This document shows positions 33,331 to 43,806 of a stretch of 64,000 nucleotides of DNA, piece by piece. The notes below the pieces were generated by a model. That model saw only the letters and a list, made by a program, of their open reading frames with translations, searched no databases and had not been told where the DNA came from. The position numbers and the translations under genes were made by a program. Numbering within the stretch: position 1 is the first letter of the stretch; each line of letters begins with the position of its first letter. The DNA lies in contig JAFFSR010000019.1 of assembly GCA_017163975.1 (NCBI GenBank), forward strand, positions 672,001 through 736,000, read 5' to 3'. The DNA comes from Anastatus disparis. Its lineage: Eukaryota; Arthropoda; Insecta; Hymenoptera; Eupelmidae.

Positions 33331-33694
33331 TGTTGTCTTCAATCGACTCAATCAGAAAAAAAATGACTCGTGGAATTTAGAACCATGAAACTTTATTGAA
33401 AGATTATAACAAAAGTAAAGCCGCGATTATAAGTAACTGAACGAAAAAAAACTGGAACACTAACAATACAAAGAAAAAGGCTCACTTAATTAGAAAGAGA
33501 AAGGATTCACGCGCTACGGGGCACATCCTTCTTCAAGGATCTCCGGAATCATACTAAAAGTGGAGACCGCCGGTTCGTCCACTTCGGAGGCTTGGCACCC
33601 CTCTCCTCTCGCTATTCCCACTTCTTGACTCAACGCCATCATCCGGTGCTTCCCGCCAAAACTCGCGCCGCGCATCTCTATCAGCGTTCGAACA
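33331..33694 (-). repeat. 5' LTR of BEL element (364 bp)
   Basis: On the minus strand it opens TGTTCGAACGC at 33694 and closes GAAGACAACA at 33331. AATAAA is at 33397-33392. The adjoining TTTTCTGGTCCTTCGAGCC (33330-33312) is the characteristic start of BEL/Pao internal sequence, seen also in the second BEL copy. Confidence 0.8.
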
Positions 33695-34307
33695 AAATAT
33701 AATAAATAATTGATTAGTTATAACATTTTTAATTTTATAACTTTTACACGAATTCAATATAATCATGAAAAACGGTGCCAAAGTCTCAAAAATGATTTTA
33801 TTTGACTGAGACAAAGTTTATTTTGTTCAGTTTGAAAATTAGAATCCATTCACTAAAACATAATTTTGATTTTTATTATTTATTCAAACTTATTGCCAAT
33901 TGTCTGTGAAGAAATGTAAATGTCTCATACGGTACTTACTGTTTTAATGTAGAAAATTGACTAATAATTTGAATATAAAATAAAAATCAAAATTATGTTT
34001 TAGTGAATAGATTCTACTTTTCAAACTGAACAAAATAAACTTTGTTTTAGTCAAATAAAATCATTTTTGAAACTTTGGCACCGTTTTTTATAATTGTATT
34101 AAATTTGTGTAAAAGTTATAAAATTGAAAATGTTATAACTAATTAATTATTCATTATATTTAAATCAAACAAAATTAAAAATGATTGTTTTAATATTATC
34201 TTATCAGCTGCTAAGCTAAAAATTGAATAAATACTTTTAACAAAAAAATATAAACAATTATTGGATAAACTATTTTTTGACAGACTGTATAGCCAATACA
34301 CCCTTAA

Positions 34308-34944
34308 AATGAAAAATGAATAAATGAAAATGGACCTCCGTATTCAAAATGCTTCATCTCCATCAATTTTCGACTTTTTGAGACAAATTTTTTTTAAATG
34401 TGAGGAATACAGTCTAGTTTTAAATGCCGTTCTGATTTTTGCGATGCGAGTTGATCCCTCCGAGTTATTCATGAAAAACCTAGAAAAAGCGATTTTTTTA
34501 AAATACAATTTTCTTAAAAACTATATTTTTTTTTTAATTTTTGTATGTTTTTATATGTAAAAAATGCTAACTTTTAGAATAGGTGAGAATATGCTATTTT
34601 GCCCTATTTTATTTAATAAGGTTTTTGAACGTTTTTTTTATATTTTCCATTTTAAAGCATTGATACTATGGCACATCATGCCATTTTTTCAACTACTACG
34701 TCTTCTTACAATTTATTTATGCTTTTATTTATTAATGTAATAAAAATATTAACAAAAATCTTTAAAATGAACCTTTGATCAAGTTTTTGGGTCAATTAGA
34801 ACCAAAGTTATGACGATTTTAATTTTATAAAAAAAGATGAATTTAAAAAATTTTTTTCAATTATAGAATATCAAGACCATGTACTCTTCCAATAATTATA
34901 CTCTTCCACTATTCATTCTCTGTTTTATTTATAAGTATATTGTT
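34308..34944. other. Non-coding spacer
   Basis: AT-rich with no domain. A 78-codon frame at 34324-34560 has no recognisable feature beyond a hydrophobic tail. Confidence 0.4.
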
Positions 34945-35634
34945 AAGGAGGTTAGATACTATTAGAAGCTGAAAAAAAAACATGTATAATTTGATATAAA
35001 TTGCTGATGTTTAAAAATAACTAATTTCATATAAAAATAAATTCAATTTCAAACATTTTTTGGTTTAAAACATTTCTTATATCATTAGGATTGAAGTGGT
35101 GGTGCTCGTTGAAAGTCAGGAACAAAAAACCCCTTACCGCAAGGGGTACCGTTTCTTCATGAGTTTTCATTGGATTCACTTGAAATTTTATGAAGATATT
35201 CAAAATTATAGTAGAATCCATATAAATGTAAGATATTCATAAAAAATTCAAATAATTAAAAAAATGTAAAAAAAAAACAATTAAAAAAATTTTTTTTATT
35301 AATTATTATAAATAATAAGTTAATAAATAAATAGAAATAACTTAATTCAAAATATACTCCACTTATATAGATTCCACTATAATTTTGGATATCTTCATGA
35401 AATTTCAAGTGATTCCAATGAAAACTCATGAAGAAACCTTGCGGTAAAGGGTTTTGTGTTCTAGACTTTCAACGAGCACCACCATTATAATTCTCAAGAT
35501 ATAGAAAATGTTTTGAACAAATAAAAGGTTTAAATTAAATATATTTTTATATGAAATTAGTTATTTTCAAACATCAACAATTTATATAAAATTATAAATG
35601 TTTTTTCCAGCTTCTAATAGTATCTGGCCCCCTT
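34945..35634. mobile_element. 690-bp foldback with AAGGRGG..AGATACTATTAG ends
   Basis: Arms of about 300 bp mirror each other. AGATACTATTAGAAGCTG at 34954 is mirrored by CAGCTTCTAATAGTATCT ending near 35625, and the match extends outwards to AAGG/CCTT. CATGAGTTTTCATTGGATTC and its partner lie further in. No coding capacity and no clear target duplication. Confidence 0.75.
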
Positions 35635-35759
35635 GAATCCAGAGTTTTATCATGCAGTGCCCAAATGCCCTTATGAAAAGGAACACATTTTTTTATATTA
35701 TCACCTTCATCATCTGCGGGATCAACTTAAAATGATTTTACTATTTTTTGTTTAATGGT

Positions 35760-37417
35760 GAGGACGAATGATGAGCGATATCTCTCGGAACTTTTGCAAC
35801 TGCGTAAAACAATAGATGAACAGACGGAACAAGCTAAAACAAATTATTATCATAATAAACTGTTCGATGCTCTTGCTAGAGGTTATGTCTGAAAGGAGTT
35901 AAAAGACCTGGGACTCCTGTCCGGACCTCAAGGGGACTTCTGGATTCACTCCGGATGAGCTTAATGCACATTTTGCAGGGGTGTCAGTCTCGCCACACGA
36001 TGATACTGCGGAACGTAAAAGGATTCTTTCTGAGTGTAGTGAAAGTGGCTTTGCTTTTAAGCCAATTAATTGTAATGATGTAATCCTTGCGATTTCGCAT
36101 TTATCATCACAGGCTTGTGGCGAGGATGGCATCCCACAGAGTGTGATACTTAAAGCACTACCGGTTATTGGAGAGCATCTTGTGACTCTGTTCAGTTCCT
36201 CTCTTTTGTTCCGGGGGTCTTCCCTTGCCTTTGGGAGCGTGCACGCATTGTGCCTTTAAAGAAGTGTCCTGCACCTAAAATATACCCTGCACATAAAATA
36301 CACCTAAAACAATATTATGTTTTCTTTCAAAGGTTCTCGAGAAGATTGCCCACGACCAACTGCAAGAGTATATTATGACATACAAAATACTTGACTCTTT
36401 GCAGACTGGCTTCAGAAAGCATCATTCTACGCAGACTGTCATACTTAAACTTACAGACGACATAAGATCAGGTCTTAACAAGAAACTTGCCACGATATTA
36501 CTTCTATTTGACTTTAGTAAGGCATTCGACACGATCTCCCCCTCCAAATTGCTTGCGAGGCTTAGATCAATGGGGTTTTCCAGGGCTGCACTCGAGTGGA
36601 TTAGCTCCTATTTATCCGGTAGGAAACAAATGGTTTCCACACATTTAAAAGAGGATTCGGATTGGCTAAGAACCAATCTAGGAGTTCCACAGGGTACAGT
36701 GCTGGGGCCTCTGTTGTTTCGCCTTTACATTAATAACATCCATGACACGCTCGACCCCTGTTTCGTCGAGCACATATTATATGCGGATGACCTCCAAATC
36801 TATACTTAGGTCCCTCATGAACATCTAAATGAAGGTATTCGTATTATGCAGAGGGCGGCCAGGGCGGTGTCGGGGTGAGCTGTCGATGCTTCTTTCACAT
36901 TAAGTGCAAGCAAAACTAAGGCGATCGTTTTTGGCAATAATCGATTTATTAATGACTTTTATGCTGGTGAGCCAAGAACGATTGAGCTTGATGGAGGTGT
37001 CGACATATCTTTCTCTGATACCGTTACGAGCCTTGGTGTTGTGCTTCACGCTAAGTTGTCATGGAAGCCGCACATTAATATGGTAACGAAAAAATTTAAT
37101 AGGATAATGTATGGTTTGTGGTTCTTTTGTCGGTACACCACTGAGGCCCTGCGTAAACAGCTCGCAGCTGCCTTGCTGTTTTCGCACCTTGACTACTGCT
37201 CAGTAGTTCTGCTCGATGCTTTGCAGGGGTTGAGAAGACGATTACAAAGACTTCAAAATTCATATGTGAGATATGTATTAGGCGTAGGAATGGACAATCA
37301 TATCTCTCCTCATAGAGCTGCGCTTGGTTGGCTGCGTACTGATTCAAGGAGACAGTATTTTATGGCTGTACTTATGTACAAAATCGTGCGCATGAATACT
37401 CCTGAGTATCTAGTTTT
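35760..37417 (+). pseudogene. Jockey-like non-LTR reverse transcriptase, 5'- and 3'-truncated
   Basis: The fragment starts in the linker after the endonuclease (KTIDEQTEQAKTNYYHNKLF), then has ACGEDGIPQSVI. RT motifs are LQTGFRKHHSTQTVI, LFDFSKAFDTISP near 36520, LGVPQGTVLGPLLF near 36690 and HILYADDLQIYT near 36780. The thumb region ends at VLMYKIVRMNTPEY, where the copy is cut near 37417. Stops occur at 36807-36809 (TAG) and near 36879 (TGA), with frameshifts near 35900 and 36250-36330. The catalytic aspartates of both RT motifs are present. The same family recurs at 56.5-58.6 kb. Confidence 0.88.
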
Positions 37418-39300
37418 TTAGCAGTACTGTATATAACATTTATACTTTTTTCTTCTGACGTTCCTCGATTGAACCTCAAATCTTACAATATCTGGCTGTT
37501 CTTTTGAATAGCTGAACAATAATGAAGCGTCATCTTCTAGAATTTCTGCCAAATAGGAAACTAATTGCGATAACTGATAAGTACGAGTAAAGAAAACTTT
37601 AAGATCTTTCCACGTCATTTCGGGAAAGTCAAGTATTTCCTCTGATGATAACTTCTGAAAAGGTACAGTCTTTCGATTCCAATTTTCATCATGGATTTCA
37701 AGCGCCAAAGTATTTTGAACATTTTTCATGAAGTTGATTCTTTCGATAATTTTTACCAGATTTTCTGTATCGGAATTCAATCTCTTGGCAAACGTGTTTT
37801 GCAAAAAGCAAACAATCTTACAGAATAATCCGGCTCTTGGAAGAAGACCATTGTGGAATTGATGGTGAAGTAGCTTATACTTTTGACCGATTATTTCATG
37901 TATCACTTCAACCACCCATCTAAGTTTAGTCACTAGACGAGACCCATTCGATTCTTCAGTGGTAGGTTGAGGTCTATCACCTTTTAAAGCGGGTATTAAG
38001 ACAGTGAATTGCCGCTCGTTCAAAAAATCCACTACATCTCGAAATCCTCGATCAAGAATAAATATCTTGTTTTTGAAGAATCTCATTTAATCCATCAGGT
38101 TGCTTTAATATAGTTTCCAATATTTTGGCATCGTTATGATCATAGACATAGAAAGAATAGACTGCGTCTGCTATACGAAGTTTTTCAGCTCATTGCGAGA
38201 AGCTAACGTCAGTGCTATCTCTCTCTAAATGGCGTGCATGGCTCTGCCCATTTAGAGAGAGATAGCACTGGCATTAGGTTCTCGCAATGAGCTGAAAAAC
38301 TTTGTATAGCAGACGCAGTCTACCCTTTCTATGTCTATGGTTATAATTTGCAGTGTAAGGTCCAGCACAATCCACAATACAACCGTTTGTTGTGCAAATT
38401 GTGAATGGCTTGCATAGAGATGTTTTTTTTTGTCCTGAATACGATTTCCGTTGGTAAGCATTGTTGCTGCTTTTTTGGTGGCGTAAATAGGTTTCGTCAC
38501 AGATCAAGGCTAATTTATTGTCTACACTATACAGCATTTTCGCTACTTCAGCTGTTTAAGTAAGGAGGAATTCTCGAGAATAAGCTTTGATCCCAAAATG
38601 TTTTGACAAAATTTCGTTTTCAAAACAGTTAAGTACGAAAGCGATAGAATTTTGAACTCTACATTTTTCAATGCCAAAAATTGCAGAGATACATTTATTG
38701 GAGTTACCAGATCTCATCTTAAATAAAAAAAGTACCAACGCCTGCGTTAAATTTCGTTTTTCAGTAGATCTTATGGTACTTATTTTATTGCGCAGTTGGA
38801 GAATATCATCCCACGTGTGGCAAGTGAGAGCTTTTACGTGTTCTTCCGAAACTTGAAAATTTCCAATTTGGTCATGAAGCTGTGGATTCATGTTATCTGA
38901 TATTTTGTACATAAATAGTGAAAGTTCTGAAACTTGAATAACGGATGACTTCGAAAAAATATTTAGTTGTAAGACCTCATCTTGATAAAATCTATTCTTT
39001 ATTAGATGAATCTTACAACATTTATTTTTATTAGGTCTAAAAATTTTTCTGGTAACAAACACTTGGATACGAGCTTCAAAAGGCACATTTTGAAAATTGT
39101 TTACAGATTTATATAAAACAGTATCTGTGACTTATGCTTACTCTGGGAATGTACATATGAACATATTCAGTGTTTGGTTTAACAGATAGTTAATAAATTG
39201 AATAATCACTAGAGATTTCACCGTCTGAGGAATCAGTAAACTCCTGACTAGTTGCTGTTGTTGTATTTTGAGAGGAACTATTACTTGATTATCTAAATTA
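37418..39300 (-). pseudogene. DDE_Tnp_4 transposase (PIF/Harbinger or ISL2EU-like)
   Basis: The minus strand runs from a Ser/Thr-rich start near 39300 (TATSQEFTDSSDGEISSDY). It passes a helix-turn-helix region (TQALVLFLFKMRSGNSNKCI near 38700) to the catalytic domain. The first catalytic Asp is in LICDETY near 38500, followed by SYSGQKK and GCIVDCAGPYTANYN. The second is in LDRGFRDVVDF near 38045. The likely Glu is in TTEESNGSRLVTKLRWVVE near 37960-37920. All three catalytic residues are kept, but there are stops near 38556 and 39189 and a frameshift near 38085. A palindromic MITE is inserted at 38141-38339. The C-terminus stops near 37418, where the neighbouring jockey-like copy is cut, so the transposon probably inserted into it. 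Confidence 0.82.
38141..38339. mobile_element. 199-bp palindromic MITE with 8-bp duplication (hAT-type)
   Basis: CATAGACATAGAAAG at the left is mirrored at the right. GTTATGAT (38133-38140) and GTTATAAT (38340-38347) flank it, matching at seven of eight bases. The central part has GTGCTATCTCTCTCTAAATGG and its mirror. Removing it rejoins the transposase between TANYN and the following NDAKILE. Confidence 0.8.
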
Positions 39301-39346
39301 CTAATCTCTATGGGCATTCGGAGCCCTTAAGCGATGTAAAGATAAA

Positions 39347-39660
39347 GGGTGGCCGACACCCTTAACTTATTCCACCATCTTAATAACTACGCTACAGTCG
39401 GACGGAGTCCTTTAATTAACGTAATATGTAATGGGTGGACGACACCCTTACGTTATTCTAAAGTCTACTATTTACACGTGGTCGGATGGAGTCCTTTAAA
39501 ATATGAAACAAGTAATGGGTAGACGACACCCTTAATATATTCTATAAGTCACGTAGTGGCGGACGCGACAGCTGTGGGTGGACGAGACCCTTAATTAAGC
39601 CAGTTGCAATATGTGAGATGGAATATAATATTTTGGGTGGACGTTACCCTTAAATTCAGC
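39347..39660. repeat. Array of five hairpin-forming GGGTGGACGACACCC motifs
   Basis: Motifs start at 39347, 39433, 39517, 39575 and 39635. All read GGGT(G/A)G.CG..ACCCTTA with small changes, and the GGGT and ACCC ends can pair. A second motif, GTCGGAYGGAGTCCTTTA, occurs between them at 39397 and 39481. Spacing is about 85, 84, 58 and 60 bp. Confidence 0.85.
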
Positions 39661-40115
39661 GGCGCAAGTTCGGCATTGCGGTGACGGCAAAAGATTGCAA
39701 GTGTGCTCTAGGCAGCATAGATTTACGCCTTCGTGCTCACTTGACGTAACTCTAGTACTGCCAGCATATGCACTGTAGTGTACACCTGTGTGCGCACTTG
39801 GTCTACCCTCATGTGCAAGAAAGAAAAGCTCTGCCTAAGCTGTAGTGCTCCACAAGCCAAGGCAGCCAGCTACTACCTGTCTCACTCTCTCTTAGCCTTG
39901 TGTGCTCACTTAGGTAAAGAGAGAGTGAAGACCGTAGTCTACACTGCTCTGCTCTGGTTAGCTTCTCGGCCTCTTATATACTCCGGCCTCATTTTTCCTG
40001 ATGCGCGTAACGACATTCGAGGTTGCCGCCTAGCGGCTGAGCTCAGAACTACTGTTCTACAGTAGCTTGGTTGTTAGGCGGAAGATTTGAAATGCGCGGG
40101 TATGTATACTCGTCG

Positions 40116-40118
<3 letters not shown>
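39661..40118 (+). other. GC-richer, promoter-like stretch, unassigned
   Basis: This segment has a TATA-like CTTATATACTCCGG near 39973 and a hairpin CACTCTCTCTTAGC/GAGAGAGTG near 39890-39930. A 95-codon frame at 39778-40065 has no domain and is probably fortuitous. It could be part of an LTR U3 region, but it does not match the LTRs seen here. Confidence 0.35.

Positions 40119-40149
<31 letters not shown>
40117..40149. repeat. (TA)n microsatellite
   Basis: Short perfect TA run. Confidence 0.9.
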
Positions 40150-40151
<2 letters not shown>

Positions 40152-41175
40152 ATAAATATCAAAAGTGATAACTTTTTTATACAAAACTCTTTTTTAATTC
40201 TTAATTGATTTTTAAATATATATCATTGCTTTCATATACAATGTTTTTATTTGATTTTCTACAATTACAGAATAAAAATAACGAAAAGTTCTATATAATT
40301 TTTAATACTTTCTTTACAAAAATAATTGTTTATCTAAAATAATCAATTCAAATATAAAAGTAATATATTATCTATTCATTTGAAGATTGGATACAGTGCA
40401 AACTTTTGAAAAAATCGGAAAAGACTATATTTTGCTTTCTGGACCCTTCCATAAGCTAGTTAAAGTAAAACTTATCGCACTACTACATTCTACAGGAAAA
40501 AATAAACAGAAAATATGTATAATTCAATGATAAGAAGATTACAAATGGCTATTCAAACACCATAGAAGAAAAGATAGTACTTCTGACATGCTTAAAGCAG
40601 ACTACTTTTTCGTTTTCGATTTTTAGTAAATAGTATAAAAATATTTTCGACGTATTTTTTACCGTAGAATTTAAAAATGCTATCAGAATTCGCTTTAGTG
40701 AGGCGTAAGTGGCAAAAAAGACTAAAAAACCGTTAAAAAAGTAGTTTTTGACTTTTAGATATGGCGCACCACTTCGACTAATCTGAAAAAAATCTTACAT
40801 TTTAAGATCATTTTTTCAAAACTTTTTACCAAATATCTTTTTTACACCTTCAAATGGCGAGTTTTTAGAGCCATTTTAAGATTTTAGAAACTTTTTTAGG
40901 TTAGGTCGCCCAGTTAAAAATTCAAGGTAAGCATTTTTTTATGAGTATTTATGCAAAAATTATGTAAAAATTTTTCCAGACTGGGTAATAATAATTAAGG
41001 TGTCAAAAACCAAAATTAATGAAAAAACACGTTTTTTGGAGGTGGGGGGAAGGGGAAGGGGATGGGGGGGGTTGATAATCTTAAAATTCATTATTCGATA
41101 TATGACGATCATTCATGCAACCAAATTCCAAATCCCCGAGGGGTGTCATTTCGCCTATCTTATCCTATCATACTC
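40150..41175. other. AT-rich spacer with one G-rich tract
   Basis: No gene seen. A run of G tracts (GGGGGGAAGGGGAAGGGG and more) at 41036-41072 has quadruplex potential on the plus strand. Confidence 0.5.
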
Positions 41176-42784
41176 TTAGTATCGTGAACAGATTATAGAA
41201 TAAGAGAGACACGACTCTTTGCATGAGCAGTAGTCGAGCCACCAAAACAAGAACGTTGTCGGGTTTTTTACGAAAAGACAGCGTTGCGCAAGATGCTCTG
41301 AGATAAAGGATTCTACAGCTCCAGAATCGAGTAGAGCACGAACAGAAATTAAAGGGTCATCAGGTCTTGCAGAATAACGCACGCAGTGGCTAAGATTTTG
41401 CTTCGTTGACTCTGTGCTATTAGTGTAGTCATATGAGCCGTTGATGAAGTAGCTGCAGAAGGCACAGCAGGTATCGAAGGGGCTTGTGGGATTTGATGAA
41501 GCTTCGTATAATGCTTTTCTCCGCATACAAGACATCTACCCCTTGATATACAGCAATTAAGTGAGTGGTTAGCATTTAAACAGTTGCTGCACAGATTCGC
41601 AGTCTTGACATGTAAGCATCATTGATCCTGAGAACAGAAACAGAATTTAGGGCAGAATCCAAGGAAATGACCTTCGTTACAATAAGAACATTTGCGATTC
41701 GAAGCATCCTTGTTGGATTTGCCAAGTTCAGAATAAGCAGAACGCTCTCGTGATTTCTTGAATCTATAATTATCCTTTGGTTTATTCAACTCAGAACCAT
41801 CAGTGAGATTTTTATTGGGGGATTTGACTGGCTTTGACTTCTCTGAAGAATCTTGAGTTGTTATAAGCGCTGGAATCCGATGCTCAATAAATTTTCTGAA
41901 TTCAATGAATGTTGGAAAATTATCAGGATGATCTTTCCTAACTTTTTGTGCCCAAAGCAATCTCAACGAATGAGGTACTTTAGAGTCGGCAAAGTAAATG
42001 AATAGGTCGTCCCAATGATTGACTGGCCTCTGTAAATTAGAAAAAACATTAATGCTTTGGTCGATAGTGGAGAGCAAAGAATTAAGATGTTGAAGAAACT
42101 CATCCTTTGAGTCTGGTAAAGCAAGTTATGCGTCCATTTGGCAAGTGAAACGCAATAGTCGATTGTCGTATTGACGACAGAGCAATTTCCAAGCGGTGCT
42201 GAAGTTTCCGGCAGTAGCTTTAACTCTTTTGACAAGTTGCAAAGCTTCACTTTGCAGACAGTTGATAAGTCTTTGGAATTTAATAATAGGAGCCAAACTT
42301 ACATGATCTCCTACTAGAGAAGAGAATTTGTCCTTAAAAGACTCTCAGTCAGCTTGAATACCACTGAAGTAAGGTAATTTTAATTTTTCCAAAGAAGCTT
42401 GGTTTAGCTGTACAGGCTGAAGATCACGTGTCGTAGGAAGGATTGCACCATTTCCTTGAGGCACGTTATAGAGACAACATTGTCTCTTGTACTAAGATTC
42501 AGCAGTGAAGTAGGCAGTTTAAACTTTGCTGAAATAAATAGTTGTAAAATACGTCCTTTCTGAAAGTTGCTCAGCAAATCTGGACAATATGACCTCCTTA
42601 GCTGCAAAATCCGACCAATACGTTTCTAATAATTTTAACCTTTTTTCAATTTTATCTTGTGTGAAGTGCAGGTCAGCTGTGACATCAGTAGCTGCAACTG
42701 TATCCGTGATCACAGCACCCAATTGCTTTTAATCCAGTAGCCAGTTGTTGATTTTTTTAGACCCTCCATTGCCTTTTGGCGGCA
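41176..42784 (-). pseudogene. gag: BEL/Pao gag and protease start, second element, decayed
   Basis: The minus strand opens with MPPKGNGGSKKINNW at 42784 and has an in-frame TAA after 19 codons. It then encodes TADLHFTQDKIEKRLKLLE, a capsid region with NVFSNLQRPVNHWDDLF near 42030 and VPHSLRLLWAQKVRKDHPDNF. A zinc knuckle CSYCNEGHFLGFC lies near 41690-41650, followed by CRYSARPDDP-type linker sequence and the protease motif VRALLDSGAVESFISE near 41330. Frameshifts and stops separate these pieces, and everything after the protease start is missing. It belongs to a different BEL family from the copy at 27-34 kb. Confidence 0.8.
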
Positions 42785-43294
42785 TGATACTTTACGTAGA
42801 GATAGTTATTTTATAACAGAAATACGAATATCTAGTAACGTCTAGATACCGATGAGTAGAAAGTTACTCAAAGTGATTGCAAGACGCATTTACAGAACGT
42901 AAGCGCCTAACAAAACACTTACACTTACACATTTTTTATGTGTAAGTGTAGCTAGCATCGTAGCAACTATGTAAAAACGGTGCGCGATAGAGATTTGTGA
43001 CTATGCGCACTTCTACCAACGTTAAAATCTTTTCACTCTATCCTTCTCATATGGACTTGTGTAAGCGCCCTCTTTATTTGTCGGATATGACGTCACTTAA
43101 CCGTTACATTTGAAAACCGACGCTATCAAAATTCACGTCTTTTCAAGCACTCTTTATCTGTTAAATACTCAGAAATGTACCCTTTTTACACTTCAGCACT
43201 ATGCACTAACACTTTTTATAGGCTTTTAATGCACTGAGTTCACTTAAAGAAATAGATTTACTTGTTAATCCTGCGACGAAGGACCAAATTTTTA
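42785..43294 (-). other. Leader of the second BEL element
   Basis: This sequence lies between gag and the LTR. It contains ATTTGGTCCTTCGTCGC (43289-43273), the BEL-type sequence that follows the LTR. It also contains a perfect hairpin ACACTTACACA/TGTGTAAGTGT near 42925-42955. Confidence 0.6.
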
Positions 43295-43806
43295 TGTGCA
43301 CGCTTTTCAGAAAGTTTCTGGAGCAAAGAGTGGACTGTAATAATTTTCTTTAATTATATTAATTTATTAATTAAAGTAGCGACAAACATTCAGAATCAGT
43401 TAAATACACACACTGAAGGAAAAGACACAAAAAGTACACTAAGATTTTAAGTTTAATAATGCCTCATTTATTGTTGCTTTTTACAAACTTAATGTTAAAT
43501 TAATTAAGCCTAATCTAGCACTATTCTTTATCTTAAATCACTACACTTGATTTTAAAGCGAGTAAACGCGTGGTCCGTCTACGTGTATAGCGAATGCTAA
43601 GTAGTATTGTGTGCTCGAGCGTGGAGATGCTTCTCTCTCGAGTATCCATGGCTATCTAACATGCCACACAGAGAAAGCTAAACGACGCGTACAGGACAGC
43701 GCCACGTGGTAGCAATTTAGAACGCGCTGCGGAGTTAACAACGCTAGAGACGCAAGATAGAACTTTCTAGAAGGAAGGTTTGAATTTAAAGGCGACGACC
43801 TGAACA
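43295..43806 (-). repeat. 5' LTR of second BEL element (~512 bp)
   Basis: On the minus strand it opens TGTTCAGGTCGTCGCC at 43806 and closes GTGCACA at 43295. AATAAA lies near 43470. Boundaries are inferred from TG/CA and the adjacent GGTCCTTCG motif; no second LTR is available for comparison. Confidence 0.6.

Larger units (their letters stand above)
27561..33694 (-). mobile_element. BEL/Pao retrotransposon without a recognisable 3' LTR
   Basis: The order on the minus strand is 5' LTR (33694-33331), primer-binding region, gag, protease, RT, RNase H, integrase and a DUF5641-like C-terminus. AAATA is duplicated at 27556-27560 and 33695-33699, a 5-bp BEL-type duplication. The coding region ends about 28 bases from the left duplication, and no sequence resembling the 5' LTR lies there. 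Confidence 0.85.
27409..34307. mobile_element. TTAA-flanked palindromic element hosting a BEL insertion
   Basis: TTAA at 27409-27412 precedes GGGTGCATTGGCTATACAG. The mirrored CTGTATAGCCAATACACCC is followed by TTAA at 34304-34307. After subtracting the BEL element and its duplication, about 760 bp remain and form an almost complete palindrome (outer arm 27413-27555 with 34161-34303, inner arm 33700-33905 with 33955-34160). It is non-coding and of piggyBac/Kolobok-like target preference. Confidence 0.8.

Noticed and set aside
39778..40065. 95-codon plus-strand frame
   Set aside because: Cys/Ser/Leu-rich with no domain or codon evidence, in a GC-richer promoter-like stretch; likely chance.
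39661..40118. 3' LTR of the second BEL element
   Set aside because: It does not share sequence with the 5' LTR at 43295-43806.
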